From assembly GCA_017444825.1 (NCBI GenBank), contig JAFSVU010000013.1:80417-144416 (forward strand): DNA of 64,000 nt, read 5' to 3'. The position numbers and the translations under genes are program-made. Below, piece after piece: positions 44,354-52,426 of this stretch (within the stretch, counting starts at the first letter, position 1; each line of letters opens with the position of its first letter). This DNA is from Clostridia bacterium (lineage in GTDB: Bacteria; Bacillota; Clostridia; UBA1212). The notes beneath the pieces were generated by a model, which worked only from the letters and a program-made list of their open reading frames with translations, was not told where the DNA came from and made no database searches.

Positions 44354-45285
44354 TAGATTTTAAAAATGCCGGTCCCAAAACGGCGGAAATAAAACGGTAT
44401 CTGCTGCCTGAATGCGATGAAGCCATAAGGAAGCTTGAGGAGGATTTTTACGTGTACCGAAAAAGCCTCGTGACTTTAGAGGACAACGAAGGCGACGTCT
44501 TTGAAAGGTGGAAAGTGAGACACTCCGAAAGACTGGACGGGATGACGCCTTACGAGTTTATACGTGATTATACGGGTGATCCCCCGGTCTTTGAAAAGTA
44601 CGAGAGGATCATACTAAATCTGATCCAGGACAATTACTGCTCCCCGCCGGACAGCGTGTTCGAGGATTTCTTCAGCATTTGCGACAGGCAGGAATGGGCC
44701 GAGAAAGTGATCGGGATATGCCTTGACGCTTTTTCTATGAATGACACGGATATTGATGCTCTCGCGATCACGATGATCTACGGGATCTCGGAGCACGTTT
44801 CCGGGTTTTCCAATGACCTGTGTAACAGATTTTTCGAGACTGCAAAGGCAGTCCGTCAGAGAGACCCGGAGCTTGCATCGGAACTTGTACAGGTCGGCGT
44901 GGATTACTGCAAAAACGGATTCGACGTTGCAGTCGATTTGATCGCTAAAAGGATGCAGGAAGACAAGCCCATGACAGGACCTGTTGCGGAAAAGCTCCTG
45001 GCCGTTTTAGCGCTGATGGGCAGGAAGGACGAGAAACTTTACGTCATTTACAGGACTCTGGTAAAGAGAACGGCCCTTCTCGATGAACGGCTCGAATTCT
45101 ATTTTGACCTGGTCTGCGACTACGGTGACCCCAGGGCCGTGTCCTTCATGCGAACCAAAGGGACCGCTTTAGTGGAAGCATATAAAGCACTGCCCGCAAA
45201 TGCACCCGGGAAAGATTTCCTTTTCAGGAAAATGATGCGTGCCGATGAGGTCATCAAAACCCTTGGCGGGCAGGGAGTTTTTTAA
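44350..45285 (+). CDS. Uncharacterised soluble protein
   Basis: The 311-residue protein is charged and mostly helical, with no signal peptide or membrane segment. Features include YLLPECDEAIRKLEEDFYVY near the start and a helical repeat-like second half (AVDLIAKRMQEDKPMTGPVAEKL). I recognise no catalytic motif or known family. It is coupled to the preceding membrane protein by a four-base overlap, so they probably act together. A terminator follows. Confidence 0.55.
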   Translation: MIDFKNAGPKTAEIKRYLLPECDEAIRKLEEDFYVYRKSLVTLEDNEGDVFERWKVRHSERLDGMTPYEFIRDYTGDPPVFEKYERIILNLIQDNYCSPPDSVFEDFFSICDRQEWAEKVIGICLDAFSMNDTDIDALAITMIYGISEHVSGFSNDLCNRFFETAKAVRQRDPELASELVQVGVDYCKNGFDVAVDLIAKRMQEDKPMTGPVAEKLLAVLALMGRKDEKLYVIYRTLVKRTALLDERLEFYFDLVCDYGDPRAVSFMRTKGTALVEAYKALPANAPGKDFLFRKMMRADEVIKTLGGQGVF

Positions 45286-45291
45286 AAAACA

Positions 45292-45328
45292 TTGCCGCGG
45301 CATTCAAAAGAGATCGCCGCGGCTTTTA
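45292..45328 (+). terminator. Terminator between convergent genes
   Basis: GCCGCGGC pairs with GCCGCGGC (self-complementary arms) over a 15-base loop, followed by TTTT. It ends the plus-strand unit. Confidence 0.75.
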
Positions 45329-45353
45329 GCAGATTTTACCTTTTTTGCACGGG

Positions 45354-46739
45354 TCAGACCGTTATGATCTTGTCTCCGTGCTTTTTTATTATCTCTTTTT
45401 GGACTTCATTGGTTTCGTCAAGGTCAGTGATGAGTATGAAATCGTCGTCCCAGCCGGCCACAAGGGAATCGAGATTGTCGCTTTCCACCCCGAATTTTGC
45501 GCTGTCGCATATGATCACTGTCTGAGCTGCCACCGACATGGCGTCAAGCTTCCAGTAGTCCTCGTCGTTGCTGTACGTCATGATACCGCCTTCTTCGGTT
45601 ATTCCGTTGGCGCCGATAAAAGCGACGTCGAGATCTATCCCGTGCCTTTCGCACAGCTTTGAAATGTGATCCCTGTCGTTTTCGTCCAGCTGAACTATGG
45701 TGGAGGAGGCGGTGTGGATGAACCCGTCAGGCACGATGAGCTTGAGCTTTTCCACGTCGTCATTACTGTTTGAAAAACCGAGGCTTACGCAGGTGTCCGA
45801 AAGCTGCTGCAGAAGCCAGGTGGAGGGTGTGATGACCGTGAGGCTCCTGTGGCCTGAAGTCTTGTATCTCATCCTGTCGCAGATGTAGCTGACCAGCGCC
45901 CCTGCCGTGGAACCGGAATCGATATACACGGTTTTATCCCCTTTGGAACCGATGTACGAATAGGCCTTTTTCGCGATGGCTTTTTTCGCGGTCAGGTGGA
46001 AGCGGTTGTTCCAGGACACGTGTTCCTCGTCAAGGTAAATGACGTCGCCGTCAAAAACGAACCCCGACAGCAGATTCCGCCTGAAGATCTCGTCTATGAT
46101 ATAACCAAAGTCCCCGGCGGAAATATCTCCCCGTGCCGCGCAGACCTTTTCCGCCAGCTCCGACACGTCAAGCGGGTTGACCTCCCTGTGGGGAAAAGCA
46201 ACGGTCCTTATTACCTCCGCAAGGTCTGTGAGCCTCTTTTCGTTTTCACGTATGGCATCGACACGTCCCTGGGGGTGAAGTATGAGATCCAGGTTCTCCG
46301 CCACGAGACTGAAAAGCATCCTCGTTATCTTCTCCGCCTGGGTCTGTTCCTCGGCTTCCGTGCCGGTGTACACTTCAACGTAGTTTTTATTGCCCAGGTC
46401 GAGACTCTGCCATAGGCGGTTGCGGGAGGTACCTTTTATAACGAGAGGAAGGATAAACGTTCTGTTCTCCTTTTTCTCCCTTTCCTTGGCGAGTTCCACT
46501 TCCTTCATGACCCAGTCGGAGTCGCCGGCCTTATCGGACACGAGACAAATGAGAAAATCCGCGTCCTCGGTTATCGCCTTCTCGATCTCTGCGGGAAAAT
46601 TCGAGCCCCATTGGAGCTTTTTCACGTCGACCCAGAATTCAAAAGAGGAGGGGAGCGTCGCGCTGATGTTTCTCACGATTATGTCCCTCAGGAGTTCGTC
46701 TTCTCTTTTATAGCTGAAATAGATCAACATATCATTCAC
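45354..46739 (-). CDS. TIR domain fused to a DeoR-family sensor domain
   Basis: The 461-residue protein starts with a TIR domain (residues 3-150): LIYFSYKREDE, KLQWGSNFPAEIEKAI and DFLICLVSDKAGDSDWVMKEVELA. Glu80, four residues after Trp76, fits the catalytic Glu of TIR NADases. Residues 170-240 may hold a diverged winged helix (LDVSELAEKV ... IIDEIFRRNLL). From about 248 the sequence follows the DeoR sensor: KKAIAKKAYSYI, YIDSGSTAGAL, TVITPS, VAFIGANGITEEGGIMTY and VIICDSAKFG. DeoR sensors bind sugar phosphates. The combination suggests a NAD-derived or sugar-nucleotide ligand controlling the enzyme, possibly in defence; that is inference. It lies 51 bases downstream of a lipoprotein gene on the same strand. 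Confidence 0.82.
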   Translation of the reverse strand: MNDMLIYFSYKREDELLRDIIVRNISATLPSSFEFWVDVKKLQWGSNFPAEIEKAITEDADFLICLVSDKAGDSDWVMKEVELAKEREKKENRTFILPLVIKGTSRNRLWQSLDLGNKNYVEVYTGTEAEEQTQAEKITRMLFSLVAENLDLILHPQGRVDAIRENEKRLTDLAEVIRTVAFPHREVNPLDVSELAEKVCAARGDISAGDFGYIIDEIFRRNLLSGFVFDGDVIYLDEEHVSWNNRFHLTAKKAIAKKAYSYIGSKGDKTVYIDSGSTAGALVSYICDRMRYKTSGHRSLTVITPSTWLLQQLSDTCVSLGFSNSNDDVEKLKLIVPDGFIHTASSTIVQLDENDRDHISKLCERHGIDLDVAFIGANGITEEGGIMTYSNDEDYWKLDAMSVAAQTVIICDSAKFGVESDNLDSLVAGWDDDFILITDLDETNEVQKEIIKKHGDKIITV

Positions 46740-46790
46740 CTCATACAGGCGGATCCCCGCGCATCAACAACCGGCGGACACGCCAATGCA

Positions 46791-47948
46791 TCAATCAACA
46801 ACGTCAAACGTAAGTCTGAAAAGCCTGGCTCCGTCGCCGCTGTAAAAGCTTACGTAGTAGACACCGTCAATGACGAACATGGATTCAGACTCAACTTTTG
46901 TGGGCATTTTTACGGTGGTGATGTAATTGCAGTCCCAGTCATAAACGGCAAGGATGTTGTCCGTGGTGCCGCTTGCAGCCTTGGGGCTCATCGGGAAATA
47001 GATATAGTCGTCGTCGGAACCCATTCCCTGGGCAGTGTATGGCATCTTTTCCCGGGTGACGGTCTTGGTCACTTTAAGATCCTTGTCGAGCAGCGTCAGA
47101 TGGTTTCCACCCTGGCTTATTGCAAAGCAGTCGCGGGTGGGGGAGTAGGTGATGGCCCCGGCGCCTTTCTTTATGTTCACAGTCTGCTGGATGACCTCGA
47201 GGGTATCCGGGTCAACGGTAGTCAGGATCTTTCCTTCGGAGGAGCCGTGGACAACGTAGATGACGTTCCTTGCCGTGTCAAATGTCATGTCGTTTCCGTG
47301 GAACACGTATATGGGCTGGCTCCTTTTTACGAACTCGCCGGTGACAAGGCTGTACTTTTTGATGATAGCCTCGCCGTCAGCGGAGGGCTTCAGTATGAAA
47401 TACGCATATTCGCCGTCCGAACAGACTCCCTGTCCAACGGTGTATTCGTTATACCATGCGCAATATATTTCGAGCTTGAAGCCTACGGTGAATTTTTTAC
47501 CTGACCTTATCAGTTCGTTCAGCTTGTAGACCGGCTTCGGAGTAGGCGTGGGTGTGGGCTGCGGTGTGGGAGTCGGAGTGGGCGTGGGCTTCGGCGTGGG
47601 TGTGGGCGTCTGCGTGGGGGCAGGCGTGGGAGTGGCCGTAGGTTCGGAAGAGGGGGCCTCTTCCGTTGACTCGCCCGGAGATCCCGCGGGAGTTTCCGTG
47701 ACGACAGAAGCCGTCTCCTCTGTTGGCTCCGGCGTTACTGTAGCTTCGGGAGCTTCCGTGTCAACGGGCTCATCCGTCGCGTCAGGCTCCTGCGTTACGT
47801 CCGGCGTTTCCTCAGGCTTCGGAGTCACGGTCGCTTCGGGAGCAACGGTGCTCCCGGGTGTCGGAGCTGCGGGCACAACTTCGGCGCAGGCCGAAAATGC
47901 GAGGATACACGTAAGTATCAAAACCATTGTCAAGATCGTCTTTTTCAT
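46791..47948 (-). CDS. Surface lipoprotein with Thr/Pro-rich stalk and propeller-like domain
   Basis: The 385-residue protein has a lipoprotein signal with lipobox LAFSAC (Cys at about 21). A Thr/Pro/Glu-rich stalk of about 120 residues follows, partly (TP)n with an 18-base-like DNA periodicity near 47540-47640. A C-terminal domain of about 240 residues has repeated beta units such as GEYAYFILKPS, ARNVIYVVHGS, DCFAISQGGNH and GVYYVSFYSGDG, consistent with a beta-propeller. It is probably displayed on the cell surface to bind a ligand. Function unknown. The TIR-DeoR gene lies 51 bases downstream and may share its transcript. Confidence 0.7.
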   Translation of the reverse strand: MKKTILTMVLILTCILAFSACAEVVPAAPTPGSTVAPEATVTPKPEETPDVTQEPDATDEPVDTEAPEATVTPEPTEETASVVTETPAGSPGESTEEAPSSEPTATPTPAPTQTPTPTPKPTPTPTPTPQPTPTPTPKPVYKLNELIRSGKKFTVGFKLEIYCAWYNEYTVGQGVCSDGEYAYFILKPSADGEAIIKKYSLVTGEFVKRSQPIYVFHGNDMTFDTARNVIYVVHGSSEGKILTTVDPDTLEVIQQTVNIKKGAGAITYSPTRDCFAISQGGNHLTLLDKDLKVTKTVTREKMPYTAQGMGSDDDYIYFPMSPKAASGTTDNILAVYDWDCNYITTVKMPTKVESESMFVIDGVYYVSFYSGDGARLFRLTFDVVD

Positions 47949-48124
47949 TAGGCACCTTCAAAGTAGAAATTGGTTTATATATATCAAAACTTGTGCTCAA
48001 AATCAATGTTTTCATGGCGCCCGTTGAATATATAAGCGGTGGTATAGGAAAATGTTTGGCATTTTTTTACCTTGGCGATGTACACTTTACGCACAACAAT
48101 AAACCGAAAGGCAAGGTGATTACA

Positions 48125-50047
48125 ATGAAATTTAACGTAATACTTAAAGTGATGATCGCAGTGGTCTTAGCAGCGTTGGTTCTCGGAGGATGTGCCGCCT
48201 TACGGGAATTGACATACACCGGAAATACGGACGGGAGCGATACCGGTGAGACCGAGATCGTCTATCTGTCATCCGGTTCGGAAGAACCTGCAGAAACTAC
48301 GACAGAAGAACCTTCCGAGAGCGCGACTGAAGCACCGACGGAAACCGAAGAGGCTGCGGAAACCGAAGAACCTGCGGAAACCGCGACGGAAGAACCTGCT
48401 GAAACTACGACAGAAGAACCTTCCGAGAGCGCGACTGAAGCACCGGCAGAAACCGAAGCACCGGCAGAGAATACAACTGCGGAGACCGATGAACATCCTG
48501 AGGCCGTTTCCGACACCTCCGTATCCGCAAGCGAGACCTACGGGGATTTCACGATCACGACCGGGGACGGACAGTTCTCAAGATCCGGCAGCATCATTAA
48601 GATCACATCTGCGGGCACGTATCAGCTCAGCGGCAGACTGGAGGGCCAGATACTCGTGGAAACGGGAGACGAAGACACCGTGGTGCTTGAGCTCTGCGGG
48701 GTAACGATCACATACGGCTCAGATTCTCCGATAAAGATAACGTCTGCCGGGGAAGTTGAGATTTCCGCAAAAGCAGGCACCGAAAACGTTGTTAACGATA
48801 CGAGATCCGTAAAAACCGTCGACACCGACACCCAGGGAGAGGGCGCCATCTACGCAAAAGCGGACCTCAAGATAAAGGGCACGGGCACGTTGGTGGTGAC
48901 AGGCTCCTACAACAACGGCATCCACACCACCAAGGATCTGAAGATCCAGAAGCTGAACCTAAAAGTCACCGCTTACAACAACGCCGTTAAAGGCAACGAC
49001 TCAGTTACTATCAAGAGCGGCACTGTGGTGGCAATATCCACAAACGGCGACGGCATCAAGACCGAGAACACCGACGCCAATAAGAACGGCGAAGTAAGGG
49101 GCGACATCACAATTACCGGAGGCGACGTGACGGTCTACGCTGCGGGCGACGGTATCCAGGCGGCTCACAACTTTACCATGGCGGCAGACGAGGAGACGGG
49201 CACCGCGGGAACACTTACGATATACACCGGTTCCTACAGCAGTTACACGGCGACATCCGCGTCCACCACGTCCTACAAGGGCATCAAGGTGCAGAACATA
49301 CTGTCCATCAGCGCAGGCACCGTGAACATAAAGAGCTACGACGACGGTCTCCATGCAGACTACGGCACATCGTTCACGGCCGGCGGCAAGGGTCAGGGCA
49401 CCATTGAGATCAGCGGCGGCTCGGTTACCATTGGCGTGTACTCACCCGAGGGCAAGACCATGGGCGGCTTCTTCGGACCCGGCGGAGGGCGCAGCGGCTG
49501 GGGCGGCCAGCAGACAGTCTCCGGCGCAGACGCGATACACGCGGACTACATGCTGAACATATCGGGCGGAGTGATAAACATCGACAGCTCTTACGAGGGC
49601 CTTGAAGCCAATGTGATCAACATCTACGGCGGCGAGATCCACGTCAAGGCCAACGATGACGGCATCAATGCCACAAAAGGCGTGACGACCCCGCAGATCA
49701 ATATCTCCGGCGGATTTGTGGAGGTGGAGGTCCCGGCAAGCGGCGACACCGACGGCATCGATTCCAACGGCACTTATACCCAGACAGGCGGCATAGTCAT
49801 AGTTAAAGGACCGAACAACCAGAACATGGCGGCCCTTGAAGCAGACGGCACCAGGAAGATAACGGGCGGCACGCTGATAATCCTCGGTTACGGCAAGGTG
49901 ACCACGGGAGGCAACGTAAAAACATACAGCGCATCCCTTCACAGCTCCGGCACCCACACCGTCACGATAGGCGGGAAGACGTATACCTTCACAAATTCAA
50001 GCTCCTACAGCTCGACAACGGTCCTGAGCGACACTTCGGTGAGCTGA
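48125..50047 (+). CDS. Lipoprotein with Cthe_2159-like beta-helix (carbohydrate-binding domain)
   Basis: The 640-residue protein has a lipobox (LVLGGCAAL, Cys at about 22) and a Glu/Thr/Ala stalk to residue 130. A long right-handed beta-helix follows with coils such as GTYQLSGRLEGQILVET, GEGAIYAKADLKIKGTGTLVV and ADAIHADYMLNISGGVINI. These match the Cthe_2159 carbohydrate-binding family, whose founder binds polygalacturonate and calcium. It probably binds pectin-like or other acidic glycans at the surface. I used the ATG at 48125, the first start followed by a signal sequence, with AAGG upstream. The stalk contains a DNA duplication. Confidence 0.8.
   Translation: MKFNVILKVMIAVVLAALVLGGCAALRELTYTGNTDGSDTGETEIVYLSSGSEEPAETTTEEPSESATEAPTETEEAAETEEPAETATEEPAETTTEEPSESATEAPAETEAPAENTTAETDEHPEAVSDTSVSASETYGDFTITTGDGQFSRSGSIIKITSAGTYQLSGRLEGQILVETGDEDTVVLELCGVTITYGSDSPIKITSAGEVEISAKAGTENVVNDTRSVKTVDTDTQGEGAIYAKADLKIKGTGTLVVTGSYNNGIHTTKDLKIQKLNLKVTAYNNAVKGNDSVTIKSGTVVAISTNGDGIKTENTDANKNGEVRGDITITGGDVTVYAAGDGIQAAHNFTMAADEETGTAGTLTIYTGSYSSYTATSASTTSYKGIKVQNILSISAGTVNIKSYDDGLHADYGTSFTAGGKGQGTIEISGGSVTIGVYSPEGKTMGGFFGPGGGRSGWGGQQTVSGADAIHADYMLNISGGVINIDSSYEGLEANVINIYGGEIHVKANDDGINATKGVTTPQINISGGFVEVEVPASGDTDGIDSNGTYTQTGGIVIVKGPNNQNMAALEADGTRKITGGTLIILGYGKVTTGGNVKTYSASLHSSGTHTVTIGGKTYTFTNSSSYSSTTVLSDTSVS
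48280..48465 (+). repeat. Direct duplication within the lipoprotein stalk
   Basis: A segment of about 55 bases (starting GAAGAACCTGCAGAAACTAC at 48282) is repeated almost exactly about 114 bases later (from 48396), both coding EEPAETTTEEPSESATEAP. The stalk thus varies in length by duplication. Confidence 0.75.
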
Positions 50048-50091
50048 TATTCGATGAGCTGATAATAAATAATAAATAAAAATAAAAATAC

Positions 50092-50120
50092 TTGACAAGG
50101 GGCCTGATGTTTGATAACAT
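50092..50120 (+). promoter_or_regulatory. Promoter of the rimP-nusA-infB operon
   Basis: A perfect TTGACA (50092-50097), a 17-base spacer and TAACAT (50115-50120). Confidence 0.85.
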
Positions 50121-50146
50121 TGGCTTTGGTCAAGGATAGTCGGCAG

Positions 50147-50175
50147 AAAGAGTGGGAAGCAACACCCGCTCTTTT
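50147..50175 (+). terminator. Leader hairpin/attenuator of the rimP operon
   Basis: AAAGAGTGGG pairs with CCCGCTCTTT (one G-T pair) over an eight-base loop and is followed by TGTTTTG. It lies in the 5' leader about 20 bases after the predicted transcription start, where NusA-dependent attenuation has been described in other Firmicutes. Confidence 0.6.
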
Positions 50176-50229
50176 GTTTTGAAAGCGGACGCTCCCGACT
50201 GCAATACTTTACCGAAAGGATCGGATGAA

Positions 50230-50691
50230 ATGGCTGAAGGAAAGACCGCGGCGATCGTACGCGAGGCAGTTTCCGGCATTATCGAGTCCATGGGTTACGA
50301 GCTCGTGGATGTGGAATACGTCAAGGAAGGCCCGAACTGGTATCTCAGAATATACATTGATAAGGAGGGCGGCATTTCGATCGATGACTGCGTGGCGGTG
50401 AACGATGCGACAGAGCCGGTCATAGATAAGCTCGACCCTATCGAAAACGCCTATATTTTCGAAGTGTCGTCGCCGGGACTTGACAGGCCGATAAAGACAG
50501 ACAATGATTACAGGAGGGCTCTCGGAAAAGAGATCGAGGTGACGCTTTATGCGCAGCAGTGCGGAGGGAAGCAGCACAAAGGAGTCCTCAAAGGCAAAGA
50601 AGACGGCAGGGTGCTCCTTGAAGAAGGGGGCAAGGTCGTGGAACTGGATGAAAAGAATATTGCAGGCGCAAGGCTTGCGATCGACTTCTGA
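50230..50691 (+). CDS. rimP: Ribosome maturation factor RimP
   Basis: The 153-residue protein aids 30S assembly. It shows MGYELVDVEYVKEGPNWYLRIYID and SSPGLDRPIKTDNDYRRALGK, the family's two main blocks. I used the ATG at 50230, with AAAGGA nine bases upstream. The gene opens the usual rimP-nusA-ylxR-infB-rbfA-truB-ribF cluster. Confidence 0.95.
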   Translation: MAEGKTAAIVREAVSGIIESMGYELVDVEYVKEGPNWYLRIYIDKEGGISIDDCVAVNDATEPVIDKLDPIENAYIFEVSSPGLDRPIKTDNDYRRALGKEIEVTLYAQQCGGKQHKGVLKGKEDGRVLLEEGGKVVELDEKNIAGARLAIDF

Positions 50692-50784
50692 CCGGTGAAG
50701 ACAAAACCTGCCGCGGGGCACGCCCCGGAACGGAACAACACAGTTTAAAACAGTTTTACAGGAAGGAAAATTGAGGAAAAAGAA

Positions 50785-52116
50785 ATGGCAAAAAGAAAAG
50801 ATAAAAACGCACAGAATTACACTGAGAATTTCTTCAGGGGCGTGGACGCACTGGCAGAAGAGAAAAAGCTGGATCGCGAGAAGGTACTGGACTGCCTCGA
50901 AAAGGCTATCGCCCGCGGCTACGAAATGAACGACCAGGAGGCCGCAAGCTACGGCTTCAAGGATCAGAAGGAGTCCAAAAACAAGAACTATGCGGTCGAG
51001 ATCGACAGGACCACAGGCGAGATCTTCGTAAGCACGGTAAGGACCGTTGTGGACGTGGTGGAGAACCCGGACACCCAGATATCCCTTGAAGAAGCCCGCA
51101 CGTACGACCCGGAGTTCGTCATTGGCGATGAAATGTACACTGATGTCACACCCACCAGCTTTGAAAAGATGGGCCGCACCACAGCCTCCAAAATAAAGAC
51201 CCTTTTCATCCAGATGATATCCGATGAAGACCGTATGAACATCGAGGATAAGTGCAAGGACCTCGAGGACGAGATCATCAGCTGCGAGGTTGAGCTGGTG
51301 GAAGAGACCCAGTATTTCGACGTTAAGACGAACAAGTACAAGAAGAGAAGAAAAGTTTTCGCCACATACGACAATATCGAGTTCGTGATGAACGAGGGCG
51401 ACCTTCTCCCCGGCGACAATTTCAAGACCCCGACCCTTTCGGGAAAGAAAGAGACCTTCAAAGCGCTCGTGCTCCCCAGAAAGAAAGAGGACGAGGCAAA
51501 GGGCCTTGACAGGGGCAAGAGCAAGAAGAGGGACATCACACCCAAGCTTTCGAGAACAAGCGACAAATTCCTCGAGAGACTCCTTGAGAGCGAAGTCGCT
51601 TCCATCAGGGACGGCGTTGTGGAGATCGTAAGCGTGGCAAGAAAGCCCGGCCAGAGATCCAAGGTTGCGGTATACTCCAATGACCCGAACGTTGACGCGG
51701 TAAGCGCATGCGTAGGACCCGGCGGACAGATCATCACGGCTGTAAGCGACGAGCTTCGCGGCGAAAAGATCGACGTTATTCTCTGGAGCCCCAACCTTGC
51801 CGAGTTCGTTGCAAATGCTCTCAGCCCCGCAAAGGCAAACTACTACCCGATCGTTATCGAGGACGATTACGAGAAAGCCGAAAAAGAGAGAAACGACAAG
51901 ACCCTCATCAGAGGCAAGGAGAAGATCGGAAAGGTCGCCCGTGTTACGCTTAAGAGCGACCAGCTCACATTGGCGATCGGCGCCAAGGGTATAAACGTTG
52001 CTCTGGCGGCCACTCTCTGCAGATGCAGGATCGACATCAAGGGTGACGGAGACGAGGACAGCGAATCCAGGAAGGACCGCGAGTTCCTGAGCGATATGAT
52101 GAGAAATTCCGACTGA
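50785..52116 (+). CDS. nusA: Transcription termination/antitermination factor NusA
   Basis: The 443-residue protein binds RNA polymerase and modulates pausing and termination. The N-terminal domain (residues 1-130) contains REKVLDCLEKAIARGYEMND. An S1 domain follows, then two KH domains with RSKVAVYSNDPNVDAVSACVG and LAIGAKGINVALAATL. The S1 region carries extra charged sequence around PRKKEDEAKGLDRGKSKKRD, so that domain appears diverged, and the C-terminal acidic tail is short. The ATG is preceded by GAGG. Confidence 0.95.
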   Translation: MAKRKDKNAQNYTENFFRGVDALAEEKKLDREKVLDCLEKAIARGYEMNDQEAASYGFKDQKESKNKNYAVEIDRTTGEIFVSTVRTVVDVVENPDTQISLEEARTYDPEFVIGDEMYTDVTPTSFEKMGRTTASKIKTLFIQMISDEDRMNIEDKCKDLEDEIISCEVELVEETQYFDVKTNKYKKRRKVFATYDNIEFVMNEGDLLPGDNFKTPTLSGKKETFKALVLPRKKEDEAKGLDRGKSKKRDITPKLSRTSDKFLERLLESEVASIRDGVVEIVSVARKPGQRSKVAVYSNDPNVDAVSACVGPGGQIITAVSDELRGEKIDVILWSPNLAEFVANALSPAKANYYPIVIEDDYEKAEKERNDKTLIRGKEKIGKVARVTLKSDQLTLAIGAKGINVALAATLCRCRIDIKGDGDEDSESRKDREFLSDMMRNSD

Positions 52117-52125
52117 TACGAGGGG

Positions 52126-52410
52126 GTGTTTGGTACGGCAGATAAGAAGATACCTTTAAGGATGTGCCTGGGATGCGGTACCAGACAGCCGAAACGTGAA
52201 TTGGTCAGGATCGTCAGAGTTCCTGAAGACGGCAGTATCGTAATGGATCTGACCGGCAGACTGAACGGCAGAGGCTGTTACGTCTGCAGAAAGCAGGAAT
52301 GCATGGATCTGATAATCAAGAAAAAGAAGCTTTCAAGGGCCCTTGAAACTGAGGTGCCCGCGGAGACGACTCAAAGACTGGCAGCCGAGTTTGCGGAGCT
52401 GCTTAGTTGA
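52126..52410 (+). CDS. ylxR: YlxR/RnpM family RNA-binding protein (DUF448)
   Basis: The 94-residue protein has the family block [20 protein letters not shown] and the [13 protein letters not shown] zinc-like motif. Homologs bind RNase P RNA and modulate it (RnpM). It lies between nusA and infB as usual, 10 bases after nusA. The GTG start at 52126 overlaps a GAGGGGG ribosome binding site, so the precise start is uncertain. The L7Ae-type gene that often follows it is absent. Confidence 0.88.
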   Translation: MFGTADKKIPLRMCLGCGTRQPKRELVRIVRVPEDGSIVMDLTGRLNGRGCYVCRKQECMDLIIKKKKLSRALETEVPAETTQRLAAEFAELLS

Positions 52411-52426
52411 AACGGAGGGTAGACTA

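Noticed and set aside
47548..48027. Gly/Val-rich plus-strand frame
   Set aside because: It is the antisense of the Thr/Pro-rich lipoprotein stalk, whose signal peptide and lipobox are on the minus strand.
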